Counted from the stretch's first letter, positions 33,450 through 41,614 are shown. The stretch is 45,864 nucleotides of DNA from Christensenellaceae bacterium (GCA_020025205.1 JAHHSO010000013.1:1-45864), one strand, 5' to 3'. Notes: a model not told the origin generated them from the sequence alone. Program-made: numbers and translations.

Positions 33450-33488
33450 GCTGCTGCAGGAGTGAGTTGCTTGCAGCAGCTCTTTTTT
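33450..33488 (+). terminator. Terminator of pckA
   Basis: GCTGCTGCA/TGCAGCAGC 9-bp stem, 13-base loop, then TCTTTTTTT. Confidence 0.92.
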
Positions 33489-33555
33489 TGTGTGACATAC
33501 ACTGAAAACGGTGTCTGCAAGGGACTGCGACATTCTATGGAGAGGATCAGAACAG

Positions 33556-33927
33556 ATGGATATTCATGAATTTATCAAGGCCGTTCTTGGACAGGATGCC
33601 GAGAAGATGCGTACATTTTTCCGCTCAGATGCCAGCGTGAACTGGCACAATACAAATGAACACTTTACATTAGAAGAGTATATTCGGGCCAATTGTGAAT
33701 ATCCGGGCAATTGGAACGGTGAAATTGAAAGACTCATAAAGGCGCAGGATACACTGGTTGCAGCTGTGCACGTTCGCAGCACGGATTCTAAAATTTCCTG
33801 CCATTGCACGTCCTTTATTCAGCTGATTGATGATAAAATTGCCTGCATAGATGAATATTGGGGAGACGATGGCGATGTGCCCCAGTGGCGAAAGGACAAG
33901 CATATTGGAACGAAAATAAGGCCATGA
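33556..33927 (+). CDS. NTF2-like (SnoaL-type) protein
   Basis: 123 aa from ATG 33556, about ten bases after GGAGAGG. Composition and order (FIKAVLGQDAEKMRTFF, SVNWHNTNEHFTLEEYI, ending CIDEYWGDDG) fit the cone-shaped NTF2-like fold of SnoaL-type proteins, in which a short N-terminal helix is followed by a curved sheet ending with an acidic -EYW- strand. Members bind or transform small molecules; many in Firmicutes have unknown roles. No partner gene nearby; lies alone after pckA. Confidence 0.72.
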   Translation: MDIHEFIKAVLGQDAEKMRTFFRSDASVNWHNTNEHFTLEEYIRANCEYPGNWNGEIERLIKAQDTLVAAVHVRSTDSKISCHCTSFIQLIDDKIACIDEYWGDDGDVPQWRKDKHIGTKIRP

Positions 33928-34003
33928 GAATAGAAGATCAAATCTTCATATCTTTCAAAATTCTTTGGGTTAAGGCATGCGCCGTCTATAATTTTGTATT
34001 CAT

Positions 34004-34041
34004 CCCTTGTTTCTTGCTCTGCAAGCTGAAACAGGGGATTT
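34004..34041 (+). terminator. Probable terminator after the NTF2-like gene
   Basis: CCCTTGTTTC pairs with GAAACAGGGG (one G-T), inner TTGC/GCAA pairing, followed by ATTTTACTTT. The T run is broken. Confidence 0.55.
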
Positions 34042-34098
34042 TACTTTATAAAACCAAATTGTTTTCAATTTTAGACAGAACAGTTTTGTAAAGGATGC

Positions 34099-34127
34099 TT
34101 GACATATCGGAACGATTGAAGTACAAT
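34099..34127 (+). promoter_or_regulatory. Sigma A promoter of the HTH/membrane pair
   Basis: -35 TTGACA (34099-34104), 17-base spacer, -10 TACAAT (34122-34127). Confidence 0.82.
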
Positions 34128-34136
34128 TAAATTGTA
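34122..34136. promoter_or_regulatory. Palindromic operator overlapping the -10
   Basis: TACAATT-A-AATTGTA is a perfect 15-base palindrome covering the -10 element and the expected start point. A likely autoregulatory site for the HTH protein encoded next. Confidence 0.6.
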
Positions 34137-34168
34137 AAGGAAACTTGTCATACTGTAAAGGAGATTTT

Positions 34169-34384
34169 ATGAAAAACAGGGTCGAGGAGCTCAGAAAGAG
34201 TTTGTCCATGAACCAGGAAGAATTTGCAAGGGCAATCCGGGTTTCCAGACAAACAATCAGTTCCATTGAAACGGGAAAATACAATCCGTCGTTGGATCTG
34301 GCATTCACAATCGCAGATTTCTTTGGAAAACAAATTGAAGAAGTTTTTATCCATGAAAGGAGCAAAGAAAATGAAAAAGAGTAA
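34169..34384 (+). CDS. Small XRE-type transcriptional regulator
   Basis: 71 aa; ATG 34169 follows AAGGAG by five bases. A stand-alone helix-turn-helix of the YozG/XRE class (MNQEEFARAIRVSRQTISSIETGKYNPSL, shown here in parts: LSMNQEEFARAI and RQTISSIETGKYNPS). Its 3' end overlaps the next membrane-protein gene by 14 bases. Small regulators of this kind typically repress their own operon together with a membrane partner. Confidence 0.9.
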   Translation: MKNRVEELRKSLSMNQEEFARAIRVSRQTISSIETGKYNPSLDLAFTIADFFGKQIEEVFIHERSKENEKE

Positions 34385-34817
34385 TTTTGTGGCCGGGGTG
34401 GTATATGTACTGGCTGGCATCGGGTTTTTGCTTGCGGGTCTACTGACAAATACGAATGTAGATGCTCTTCTGTTTGGCTTTGCAGGCGCTTGTATGGGCC
34501 CGGGATGTGTCATGCTTTTTCGATATTTTTACTGGTCATCTTCCAAACACAAAAAAGAGTATCACGAGAAATTGGAAAAGGAACAAATTGAATTGCATGA
34601 TGAGCTGAAGGAAAAACTTCGGGATAAAGCAGGACGCTATGCTTATGTGCTTGGGCTGATTGTTGTCGGCGTTTCTATTCCTGCCTTTGGTGTGTTGAAT
34701 AAATTACAGTTGGTTGATGTCAGCAATGTTCTGATTATTTTCCTGTTTATCTATTTCATCTTTCAGTATGTTGCAGGTGCTGCCATTTTCAAAATGCTGC
34801 TCAAAAAATATGAATGA
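34371..34817 (+). CDS. Four-helix membrane protein paired with the XRE regulator
   Basis: 148 aa; ATG 34371 lies inside the end of the regulator gene, with AGGAG eight bases upstream. Two membrane helices (~7-24 and 32-52), a charged cytoplasmic helix (~58-88, KEYHEKLEKEQIELHDELKE), then two more (~91-110 and 118-143). This helix-pair layout is seen in unnamed membrane partners of YozG-type regulators. No catalytic motif. Function unknown; co-expression and translational coupling with the regulator are clear. Confidence 0.82.
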   Translation: MKKSNFVAGVVYVLAGIGFLLAGLLTNTNVDALLFGFAGACMGPGCVMLFRYFYWSSSKHKKEYHEKLEKEQIELHDELKEKLRDKAGRYAYVLGLIVVGVSIPAFGVLNKLQLVDVSNVLIIFLFIYFIFQYVAGAAIFKMLLKKYE

Positions 34818-35029
34818 TCCGCTTTTTATAAGCATGAGAGAAAAACATAATCAGAAGGAAAGTTGGCAGTCTGCCGATTATACTTTGCATATCATGAAAT
34901 TTGAGAGTTTGATTCTCCCTCTGCGGCGCACAAGAATGGACCCAAGGTTTTACGCTGATTTTGAAGAATGTCTGTTGCAAAATGAAAACGCAATGGCAAT
35001 CTGTGCAAAATAGAAGAAGTCAAACAAAG

Positions 35030-35082
35030 AAATAGACCTTCAAATGAAGCGGTTCCGCTTCTATCTGAAGGTCTATTTTTCA
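35030..35082. terminator. Bidirectional terminator
   Basis: A 13-bp outer stem (AAATAGACCTTCA with TGAAGGTCTATTT) and an inner GAAGCGG/CCGCTTC hairpin, flanked by A/T runs. It serves both the HTH/membrane pair and the convergent membrane-protein gene. The 34818-35029 stretch before it holds no supportable gene. Confidence 0.85.
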
Positions 35083-35114
35083 CATATGATTTGAACAGCT
35101 TTTTTCGCCTTCAA

Positions 35115-35672
35115 TCAGCGTCGCAGAAAGCGAAGCTTTGGACGAAGTTTTTTGACATAAATTACGGTAAGCGGTTCCAGAAGCCTGTCATAAAGCAGCA
35201 TGCACAGGTTCATGAGTACCACGAACATGACAAGCAGAACGGTACCCATCTGCGTGAATTCTTCTACAATGACATTCATGTGCAGAATCAGCCCCAGAAA
35301 GGCATACATCAGCAGAACGGATACATTGAATATGGCGAGCTTGGCACATACACGTATGGGTTTGGATTTGAAGCGGTCGATATCCCATTTGACGATGGGG
35401 TAGTATCCCAGAAACAGATAAAAGAAAGCGGCTTCCTTGTCGATTCCCAGAAACAGCGTAACCAGTGCAACAGCACCATAAGCTGTCCAGGCTGCTTTTC
35501 TTCCGAATTCCAACAGAAGGGGAAGAAGCAAAACGCCTGCTATCATCGGCGCGCAGTATGTGGCGACGGGAATCAGGCCGCCGGTCAGCATGATGGCGAC
35601 CGATAACGCGGCAATCAGGCCGCAAAAGGCAACTTTACCGCTTTGCAGGCGGCTGCTTGACCTGTTTGACAT
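35115..35672 (-). CDS. Multi-pass membrane protein of unknown function
   Basis: 185 aa from ATG 35672 (GGAG nine bases upstream). ATG 35687 would add five residues but lies within ~7 bases of the predicted transcript start and has no ribosome site. About five hydrophobic segments: VAFCGLIAALSVAIMLTGG, then APMIAGVLLLPLLL, AVALVTLFLGI and two in the C-terminal half, ending in a basic tail (RPKLRFLRR). The first segments recall small ECF-type or DUF2232-like transporters' substrate components, but no signature confirms this. Own promoter and shared terminator, so monocistronic. Confidence 0.78.
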   Translation of the reverse strand: MSNRSSSRLQSGKVAFCGLIAALSVAIMLTGGLIPVATYCAPMIAGVLLLPLLLEFGRKAAWTAYGAVALVTLFLGIDKEAAFFYLFLGYYPIVKWDIDRFKSKPIRVCAKLAIFNVSVLLMYAFLGLILHMNVIVEEFTQMGTVLLVMFVVLMNLCMLLYDRLLEPLTVIYVKKLRPKLRFLRR

Positions 35673-35700
35673 GGCAGGATTCTCCATTCTTTTTTATTAC

Positions 35701-35729
35701 AGTATAGCACAGGGGGATGAAAAGGGCAA
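35701..35729 (-). promoter_or_regulatory. Sigma A promoter for the membrane-protein gene
   Basis: Minus strand -35 TTGCCC (35724-35729), 17-base spacer, -10 TATACT (35701-35706). Confidence 0.65.
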
Positions 35730-35982
35730 TTGACTTGCTTCATTTCAATAATGTGCGCAAAAAACGAAAAAGAATGAATCTGTTCAGGCACAGTGCAGGA
35801 CGGACAAAGCGGAGAAAGAAGGCGTTTTTCTTTCGAGGCGAGTCTTTCACGCTTTTAATTGTCTGGCACATCCTTCTCACTCGTGCAGATGCAGCATTAG
35901 GAGGGGAGGCGTGCCGGATCAATTTTTAAAGATTTTTCATCTGTCTGAACAGGCGAATCCATTTAAATGTACAAGGATCAAC
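35730..35982. other. Intergenic stretch without gene
   Basis: No supportable coding region, hairpin terminator or RNA gene. Its right end contains one arm of an 11-bp inverted repeat (ACAGGCGAATC, 35949-35959) whose partner lies beyond the frameshifted gene. Confidence 0.4.
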
Positions 35983-36358
35983 CTATTTTTTTCCACTTAG
36001 AATGAAGGAGATGAGTTTTTCAACGTCATCAAAATCATCATAATCTCCGAATATGCCTTCCCGGTGATAGACAAAGCCGTTTTTTTCGTTTTCCTCTAGG
36101 CAGTCCAACAATTTCTCTAGGCCATATCGCTTTACAAATTGTGTGAAAGCATAGGGCTTGATTTTACTCAGAAGTCCTTTTCTGCAATCTTCGGAACACG
36201 CATAGCAATGATCAATCTTTTTTTTCTAAAGAGCAGCGCTTGTTTTCGCACAAGGCGTTATCGGGGCATTGATCTGAATGACAACCGCCGCAAGTCGTAT
36301 TTTCAGAGCATACGCAGCATGCCAACCCGCATCGGGCAATTCCTAATTCTGTTTTCAT
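35983..36358 (-). pseudogene. Frameshifted DUF3795-type cysteine-rich protein gene
   Basis: Reading the minus strand from ATG 36358 gives 48 codons (ARCGLACCVCSENTTCGGC, then further Cys) to a TGA at 36212-36214. Shifting by one base at a run of eight A (plus-strand T8, 36218-36225) continues without interruption as IDHCYACSEDCRKGLL to a TAG at 35983-35985, ending GDYDDFDDVEKLISFILSG. The joined product of ~124 aa matches the zinc-binding DUF3795 family over its full length. Causes may be real decay, slippage at the homopolymer that restores the frame, or an assembly error in the run. The ribosome site is weak. Confidence 0.8.
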
Positions 36359-36407
36359 AGAGATTCGCCTGTTTCAACTAAATGAGATAGGAAGTCGACT
36401 GATATCT

Positions 36408-37052
36408 TTAGATCATCAGCCTTGAGGCAGTCATGGCGGTGTAAGGATCGCCAAAGTGAGAAATGTCATTCAGTGTAACCAGCCTTCTTATGCCGTTATA
36501 GCTTTCAACAATGCTGATGGAGCCATTGCTGATATCAAAACGGCCGAAACTGGAAAGCGGCAGACCTACAATCTGACTGAGAAGCACCTTGAGCAGCGCA
36601 CCATGGGAAACGACAGCGATGCGCTCACAGTTTTTTGCATCCTGTTCAATGGAATCCAGCGTGCGCAGGGCACGGTTTTGAAGATCAAGCATGGATTCGC
36701 CATCCGGGGGAGCAACGTGTTCCTGATCTGCAAAATATCTGGCACTTTCAGCGGGAAATTTTGCTTTGGATTCTTCAAATGTCAGCCCTTGAAAGCGACC
36801 AAGACAGACTTCATTAAAGCCGGGGCTGGGAATGAGCGGGGCTTTGCAGGCATCAGCGATCATTTCGGCGGTTTTTGCAGCGCGCACGAGAGTGCTGTGA
36901 TAGATACGCTCTATATGCAGCTGGGAACAGCGGGCACCGGCTGCCTGCGCCTGTTGGATGCCGGTTTCATTTAACGGAATATCGCAGGTGCCCTGAAAGC
37001 GGCGCATGGCATTCCAGTCGGTCAGGCCGTGGCGAACAAAGAAAATAAGCAT
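36408..37052 (-). CDS. Histidine phosphatase family protein (GpmB/CobC-like)
   Basis: 214 aa; ATG 37052 follows GAGGAGG by seven bases. Catalytic His in FVRHGLTDWN at the N-terminus, acid/base Glu in FNEVCLGRFQGLT and second His in VVSHGALLKV, so a complete phosphoglycerate-mutase-like active site. Members act as broad phosphatases, alpha-ribazole phosphatases or phosphoglycerate mutases; the sequence does not decide. Monocistronic with its own promoter. Confidence 0.9.
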   Translation of the reverse strand: MLIFFVRHGLTDWNAMRRFQGTCDIPLNETGIQQAQAAGARCSQLHIERIYHSTLVRAAKTAEMIADACKAPLIPSPGFNEVCLGRFQGLTFEESKAKFPAESARYFADQEHVAPPDGESMLDLQNRALRTLDSIEQDAKNCERIAVVSHGALLKVLLSQIVGLPLSSFGRFDISNGSISIVESYNGIRRLVTLNDISHFGDPYTAMTASRLMI

Positions 37053-37123
37053 AAGCTGTCCTCCTCAAAATACAAATTGAATCTATGATGAACACGGGAA
37101 ATGGTGTGGGATGCTCTTTGGGC

Positions 37124-37152
37124 AGTATAGCAAATGCATGGGAATTCTGCAA
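37124..37152 (-). promoter_or_regulatory. Sigma A promoter for the histidine phosphatase gene
   Basis: Minus strand -35 TTGCAG (37147-37152), 17-base spacer, -10 TATACT (37124-37129). Confidence 0.7.
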
Positions 37153-37173
37153 GGCTGATTTTACCAGTTTCCC

Positions 37174-37202
37174 TTGACAATCGTCTAAAAAACGTCAATA
37201 AT
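37174..37202 (+). promoter_or_regulatory. Sigma A promoter for galK
   Basis: -35 TTGACA (37174-37179), 17-base spacer, -10 AATAAT (37197-37202). It lies back to back with the histidine phosphatase promoter. Confidence 0.75.
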
Positions 37203-37252
37203 AAAGACAAAGAGAAACCGGGCAACCGGGCTTAAATTTGGAGGATCAGGCG

Positions 37253-38527
37253 ATGAATAAACAGTGGGCTGCGTTTAAAGAGTCGGCGGTTTTTGCGGAT
37301 CGCGTCAAAACGCTGTATGGAGACAATCAGCTTGCATTGCAGCAGGAACGCTATGGAAAACTGGTGGAGCGCTTTGAAAAGCGTTTCGGTGAAACACAGG
37401 AGCCGCTGTGTTTTTTCTCTGCTCCTGGGCGTACGGAAATTGGCGGCAACCACACTGATCATAACAATGGCCGTGTGCTGGCGGCGGCTGTCAATTTGGA
37501 TACCATAGCTTGTGTGCAGAAGACGGATGACGGCATCATCATCGTGGACAGCGAAGGTTTTCCGCCGATCAAAACGGATGTGTTTGATCTGACCGTGCGA
37601 AAAGCGGATTTCGGCACGACCCTTGCACTCATTCGGGGTACTGCCGGCGTGATGAAGGAGATGGGGTACAAGGTCGGCGGGTTTAAAGCAGTTGTTTCCA
37701 GCTCTGTGCTTCGCGGCAGCGGATTATCCTCGTCGGCGGCATTTGAAGTGCTGATTGCGGCGATTCTGGATGGACTGTACAACGGCTTTGTGATTGATTC
37801 CAAGGAGCGTGCGGTAATCGCGCAGAAGGTGGAAAACATTTACTTTGGTAAGCCGTGCGGCTTAATGGATCAGATGGCGTCTTCAGTGGGAGGCATGGTG
37901 ACCATTGACTTTAGAACAGAAGATGCTCAGGTGGAGGCCATTGCGTGCGATTTTGCAGCTGGCGGATATGCGCTGTGCGTGGTGAACACCGGAGGCAATC
38001 ATGGCGATCTGACGGACGACTATGCTGCAATTCGGACGGAGATGGAAAGCGTTGCGGCTGTATTTGGCAAAAAAGTATTGCGTGAAGTGCCTCAAGAGGA
38101 GGTTGAATCAAGCATTGCCAGCCTGCGTATGACGTGCGGCGATCGTGCGGTGCTGCGTGCACTTCATTTTTATGACGAGAATGAGCGTGTGCTGGAACAG
38201 GTGGCAGCCATCCGCGAAGGGGATCTTCCGGCATTCTTTGATGCGGTGACGCGTTCCGGAGACAGCAGCTGGAAGCTCCTTCAAAACGTGTATGCGCGTC
38301 CCAGGGAAGAACAGATGGCGATGGGAATTGAACTCAGCCGCAGAATCCTGAAGGGTGAAGGTGCGCAGCGCGTGCATGGCGGTGGATTTGCAGGCACAAT
38401 TCAGGCCTATGTGCCGCTTGAACGCCTTGATGCCTACGTGGAAACAATTGAGTCTGCTTTCGGCAAGGGAAGCTGTACACCGCTGATGATTCGCCCTGAA
38501 GGGGCTGTCATGATGCCCATGAATTGA
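37253..38527 (+). CDS. galK: Galactokinase
   Basis: 424 aa from ATG 37253, eight bases after GGAGG. Phosphorylates galactose at C1 in the Leloir pathway. The GHMP signature APGRTEIGGNHTDHNNG is a variant of the usual GRxNxxGEHTDY; the ATP-binding LRGSGLSSSAAFEVL and C-terminal HGGGFAGTIQAY are intact. The N-terminus is ~45 residues longer than in E. coli GalK. No galT or galE lies beside it, so it may be regulated alone. Some GHMP kinases with this GGNHTDH form could act on related sugars. Confidence 0.9.
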   Translation: MNKQWAAFKESAVFADRVKTLYGDNQLALQQERYGKLVERFEKRFGETQEPLCFFSAPGRTEIGGNHTDHNNGRVLAAAVNLDTIACVQKTDDGIIIVDSEGFPPIKTDVFDLTVRKADFGTTLALIRGTAGVMKEMGYKVGGFKAVVSSSVLRGSGLSSSAAFEVLIAAILDGLYNGFVIDSKERAVIAQKVENIYFGKPCGLMDQMASSVGGMVTIDFRTEDAQVEAIACDFAAGGYALCVVNTGGNHGDLTDDYAAIRTEMESVAAVFGKKVLREVPQEEVESSIASLRMTCGDRAVLRALHFYDENERVLEQVAAIREGDLPAFFDAVTRSGDSSWKLLQNVYARPREEQMAMGIELSRRILKGEGAQRVHGGGFAGTIQAYVPLERLDAYVETIESAFGKGSCTPLMIRPEGAVMMPMN

Positions 38528-38597
38528 GCCGATCGGCCTAAAAATCCGGAAGGCCTGCAAATTGTTTATGCATTTTGCTGCAATTCCGGGAGAAGTC

Positions 38598-38627
38598 TTG
38601 AAAACACCAAGAAAAGTATGATATAAT
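38598..38627 (+). promoter_or_regulatory. Promoter for the nucleotide-sugar dehydratase gene
   Basis: -35 TTGAAA (38598-38603), 18-base spacer, -10 TATAAT (38622-38627). Confidence 0.72.
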
Positions 38628-38696
38628 ATACGCTTGGTAGCCGATATGATCAATTCAGATGATTCGATACGGATCATGCTTTGGGGAGACAGACGA

Positions 38697-40568
38697 ATGA
38701 AATTCTTGAGTGAAAACAGGTGGATGCGCAGAATCGCAATGGCTGTTATGGATGTCATGCTGCTCATCGTTTCTGTATATGCGAGCATGGAACTGCGTTT
38801 TGAAATGTTTATTCCAGTGCACCATATGCAGACAATGCTCAGAGCATTGCCGATGGTGGTGGCGGTCTATATGGCCTGCTATGTGGTTGGCGGTATTTAC
38901 AAGATCATGTGGCGTTACGCGGGCGTTCGCGACATCGCCAGACTTTGTGTTCTGAGCGCAATTGGCTGCGGTGTGACGCTGGCATTCAACCAGTTCATGA
39001 GTCTGGGGCTGTTCAGAAGCGTGCTGCTGCTTGTGCCAATTTTGAGCGTGATTGCGATTGGCGGAAGCCGCATGCTCTGGCGCGTCTTTTCTAAGGACAG
39101 GATTTCCGGAGACCTTGGCGATGCCATGCCGGTGATGGTTGTCGGCGCGGGCGAAGCTGGCGCCTATGCGGTCAACATTTGCAATAAGAACCCGCGGCGC
39201 ATGGGCAAGCCGGTTCTTCTGGTCGATGATGCGCGCAACAAGCAGGGCTTGCGGATTCAGAACGTTCCGGTTCGAGGGACAACGAAAGATATCCCCAAGC
39301 TTGTGTCGCGTTATGGTATCCGTGAGATCATCGTAGCCATTCCATCTTTGGGCACCGGCAGCAGAATGCAGGAGATTCTTGAACTTTGCAACGAGTCGCA
39401 TTGCCATACCCGCATATTCTCTGAACCTACGGATACGGACACGGCAGGCAATGAGTCCATCCCGTTTATTCGTGAACTGAATATCTCTGACTTCCTTTCC
39501 CGTGATGAAGTGGAACTGGATATGGATTCCATTGCGGGCTATCTGTCTGGAAAAACGGTTCTGGTGACTGGCGGCGGCGGATCGATTGGATCTGAGCTGT
39601 GCAGACAGATCATGCGCTTTAAGCCGAAACTGCTCATTATTTTTGAAATTTACGAAAATTGTGCATATGAGCTGGAATATGATCTGCGCCAGCGCTACGG
39701 CAGGGACTGCCCGGTTACGACGCTGATTGGCTCTATTCGGGATAAGAAACGCCTGGATGAAGTGTTTGAAGAGTATCATCCGGAGGTTGTTTTCCATGCA
39801 GCTGCACACAAGCATGTGCCGCTGATGGAGCGCAGCCCGGCGGAGGCAATCAAGAACAACGTCTTCGGTACGCGCAACCTGCTGGAATCCGCAAGCACAC
39901 ACGGCGTTGAGCGCCTGGTTCAGCTGTCCACAGACAAGGCGGTTAACCCGACTAACGTCATGGGTGCAACGAAGCGTATCACGGAAATGCTGATTCAGCG
40001 TTATGGAGAGAAGACAAACATGAAGTGCATGGCTGTGCGCTTTGGCAACGTGCTGGGCAGCCACGGCAGCGTCATTCCGCTGATGGAGAATCAGATCCGC
40101 ACGGGAGGCCCCGTCACGGTGACACATCCGGACATCACGCGTTACTTCATGACCATCCCCGAAGCGGCACAGCTTGTTCTTCAGGCTGGCGGCATTGCTA
40201 AATCCGGATCGATTTTTGTCTTGGATATGGGCGAACCGGTGCGCATCATGGATCTGGCGCAGAAGCTGATTCGCGCATATGGCTATGAGCCGAATGTCGA
40301 TATGCCCATCAAGATTATCGGTTTGCGTCCGGGCGAGAAGCTCTATGAGGAGCTTTTGATGGACTCTGAGCGCGATAAGATGACACGCACAATGCATAAA
40401 AAAATCTTTGTGGCAAACGTGGACAAGGTGGATGACGCGCAGTTTGACCACATGATGGCTGAACTGGAGAGCGTTGTGGACAAGAACGACGAGCGCGCAG
40501 TAGAAGCCATTGCAGACGTTGTGCCGACCTATCACCCGTGGAAGAAGAAAGATGAGGCAGCTGTTTAA
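38697..40568 (+). CDS. Membrane nucleotide-sugar 4,6-dehydratase/epimerase (CapD/PglF type)
   Basis: 623 aa from ATG 38697 (GGGGAG eight bases upstream); in-frame starts at 38646 and 38676 lack a ribosome site. Four N-terminal membrane helices (to ~120), a CoA-binding-like Rossmann domain (VMVVGAGEAGAYAVN), then an extended SDR domain with NAD motif VTGGGGSIGSELC and active-site LSTDKAVNPTNVMGATKR, where Met replaces the usual Tyr, as is normal in this family. Such enzymes make UDP-4-keto-6-deoxy sugars for capsule, glycan or flagellin decoration. Monocistronic; related wall-glycan work may involve the GT2 gene 8 kb upstream. Confidence 0.94.
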   Translation: MKFLSENRWMRRIAMAVMDVMLLIVSVYASMELRFEMFIPVHHMQTMLRALPMVVAVYMACYVVGGIYKIMWRYAGVRDIARLCVLSAIGCGVTLAFNQFMSLGLFRSVLLLVPILSVIAIGGSRMLWRVFSKDRISGDLGDAMPVMVVGAGEAGAYAVNICNKNPRRMGKPVLLVDDARNKQGLRIQNVPVRGTTKDIPKLVSRYGIREIIVAIPSLGTGSRMQEILELCNESHCHTRIFSEPTDTDTAGNESIPFIRELNISDFLSRDEVELDMDSIAGYLSGKTVLVTGGGGSIGSELCRQIMRFKPKLLIIFEIYENCAYELEYDLRQRYGRDCPVTTLIGSIRDKKRLDEVFEEYHPEVVFHAAAHKHVPLMERSPAEAIKNNVFGTRNLLESASTHGVERLVQLSTDKAVNPTNVMGATKRITEMLIQRYGEKTNMKCMAVRFGNVLGSHGSVIPLMENQIRTGGPVTVTHPDITRYFMTIPEAAQLVLQAGGIAKSGSIFVLDMGEPVRIMDLAQKLIRAYGYEPNVDMPIKIIGLRPGEKLYEELLMDSERDKMTRTMHKKIFVANVDKVDDAQFDHMMAELESVVDKNDERAVEAIADVVPTYHPWKKKDEAAV

Positions 40569-40710
40569 GATAAAGTCCGGCAGCTGTTCTGATTCGGCGA
40601 GAGAAAAATAAATTGGACCTGGATTGAGCGGGACGATTTCGCGATGCAAGTATGAAGCGGCTTTGGGGCAGCTGAAGGGGATTGAAGCGGCAAGTCTTTC
40701 AGGTAAAATA

Positions 40711-40745
40711 AAAATCCGTCTGAGATGCAAATCAGACGGATTTTT
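40711..40745. terminator. Terminator of the dehydratase gene (bidirectional form)
   Basis: 13-bp stem AAAATCCGTCTGA/TCAGACGGATTTT, 8-base loop, T run in both directions. Confidence 0.92.
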
Positions 40746-40847
40746 GTATAGGCTTTTCATATGAGCCGTATTAAAAAATAGCAAAATATGGGATAAATAA
40801 CGGCAGTTTGATCGTTTAACCTGGTGGAAGAAAATGATAGTATTTGT

Positions 40848-40881
40848 AAAAAAATGAAAGCTTCCGCTCAAAAACAGAAGC
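40848..40881 (-). terminator. Weak terminator after the MarR gene
   Basis: Minus strand GCTTC ... GAAGC short stem, loop ~12 bases, followed by TTTCATTTTTTT. Stem is only 5-6 bp. Confidence 0.45.
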
Positions 40882-40895
40882 CGTAAAATGGGAAA

Positions 40896-41354
40896 TTACA
40901 GAGAGGAAAGAATGCGCACCACGCTGGACAGAGCATCGTTCAGTTCCTTGAATTCGGACACGGAAATATTCTCCAGTTGACTCTGAATCTGATTGGAAAT
41001 GGTGGAACGAATAGCAGCCAGCTTTTCTGCGCCGGCAGGAAGAAGAACAATGTTCACTACGCGGCGATCGTTTTCATCGTGCTGACGATCTACATAACCA
41101 GCGGCATACAGACGATCTACCAACGGCGTGATGTTGGGCTTGGCAATACCAAGACGGCGGGAAATCTCGGACACGGACATTGTGCCCACGTCTTGAAGCA
41201 TGGCCAGCACTTGAACATGGGAAAGGGAGGTGCCATGTTCTTTTTGCACCATATCCATGTGCAGAAGACGCTTTTTAATCAGCGGCAGGACATGAAGCAT
41301 ATTCTGTGCGACAGAATCGATCATGACAGGGTCAACAGAACGTTTCTTAGTCAT
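40896..41354 (-). CDS. MarR-family transcriptional regulator
   Basis: 152 aa; ATG 41354 is nine bases after AGGAG. Winged helix in the middle: VSEISRRLGIAKPNITPLVDRLYAAGYVDR, here seen as the recognition helix region KPNITPLVDRL and the wing DENDRRVVNIVL, with the conserved D-x-R-R. Flanking helices form the dimer interface. Ligand and targets unknown; the nearest candidates are its own gene and the divergent stator-like operon. A palindrome just upstream may be its operator. Confidence 0.92.
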   Translation of the reverse strand: MTKKRSVDPVMIDSVAQNMLHVLPLIKKRLLHMDMVQKEHGTSLSHVQVLAMLQDVGTMSVSEISRRLGIAKPNITPLVDRLYAAGYVDRQHDENDRRVVNIVLLPAGAEKLAAIRSTISNQIQSQLENISVSEFKELNDALSSVVRILSSL

Positions 41355-41380
41355 AACGGGATACTCCTGATGAACAATTT

Positions 41381-41406
41381 TTCTTATGCATAAGCTTGAA
41401 TAAGAA
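41381..41406. promoter_or_regulatory. Possible MarR operator
   Basis: TTCTTAT ... ATAAGAA inverted repeat 12 bases apart with an internal perfect palindrome TTATGCATAA (41384-41393), ~30 bases upstream of the MarR start. The remaining bases to 41585 are AT-rich without other clear elements. Confidence 0.45.
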
Positions 41407-41585
41407 ATAAACTATAAAATGCAATCAGTGATATTTTACATGTTTTATTCTGCTTAGGCAAGAGAAATTTTAATCTTTTTATAATATTTCTGCAATTCGG
41501 CAAAACTCATAAAAAATCTGTTGTCTTTATGGGAAAATGCTTGTCAGGACTGAAAAAAATGCAGACTGAGAAGTTTTCCCGTCGC

Positions 41586-41614
41586 TTTACAGATTCAGAT
41601 AAATCGGTTAAAAT
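41586..41614 (+). promoter_or_regulatory. Sigma A promoter of the stator-like operon
   Basis: -35 TTTACA (41586-41591), 17-base spacer, -10 TAAAAT (41609-41614), ~33 bases before the start codon. Confidence 0.75.

Larger units (their letters stand above)
40569..40895. other. Convergent intergenic region
   Basis: Holds no supportable gene. It carries the terminator of the dehydratase gene and a weaker hairpin for the MarR gene; the ~140 bases in front of the first hairpin show nothing notable. Confidence 0.5.

Noticed and set aside
31755..33533. 592-codon minus-strand open frame
   Set aside because: Antisense to pckA, no ribosome site, no recognisable domain; a codon-bias shadow.
34810..35013. 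Possible 67-aa gene on the plus strand after the membrane protein
   Set aside because: No ribosome site, no family resemblance, and it lies just ahead of a terminator; probably chance.
35717..35929. 70-codon plus-strand frame in the intergenic region
   Set aside because: Lys/Arg-rich, no ribosome site, overlaps the promoter of the divergent membrane-protein gene.
38655..40871. Very long open frame (~738 codons) on the minus strand
   Set aside because: It lies antisense to the complete CapD/PglF-type gene, is His/Arg/Asn-rich without domain motifs, and arises from the codon use of the sense gene.
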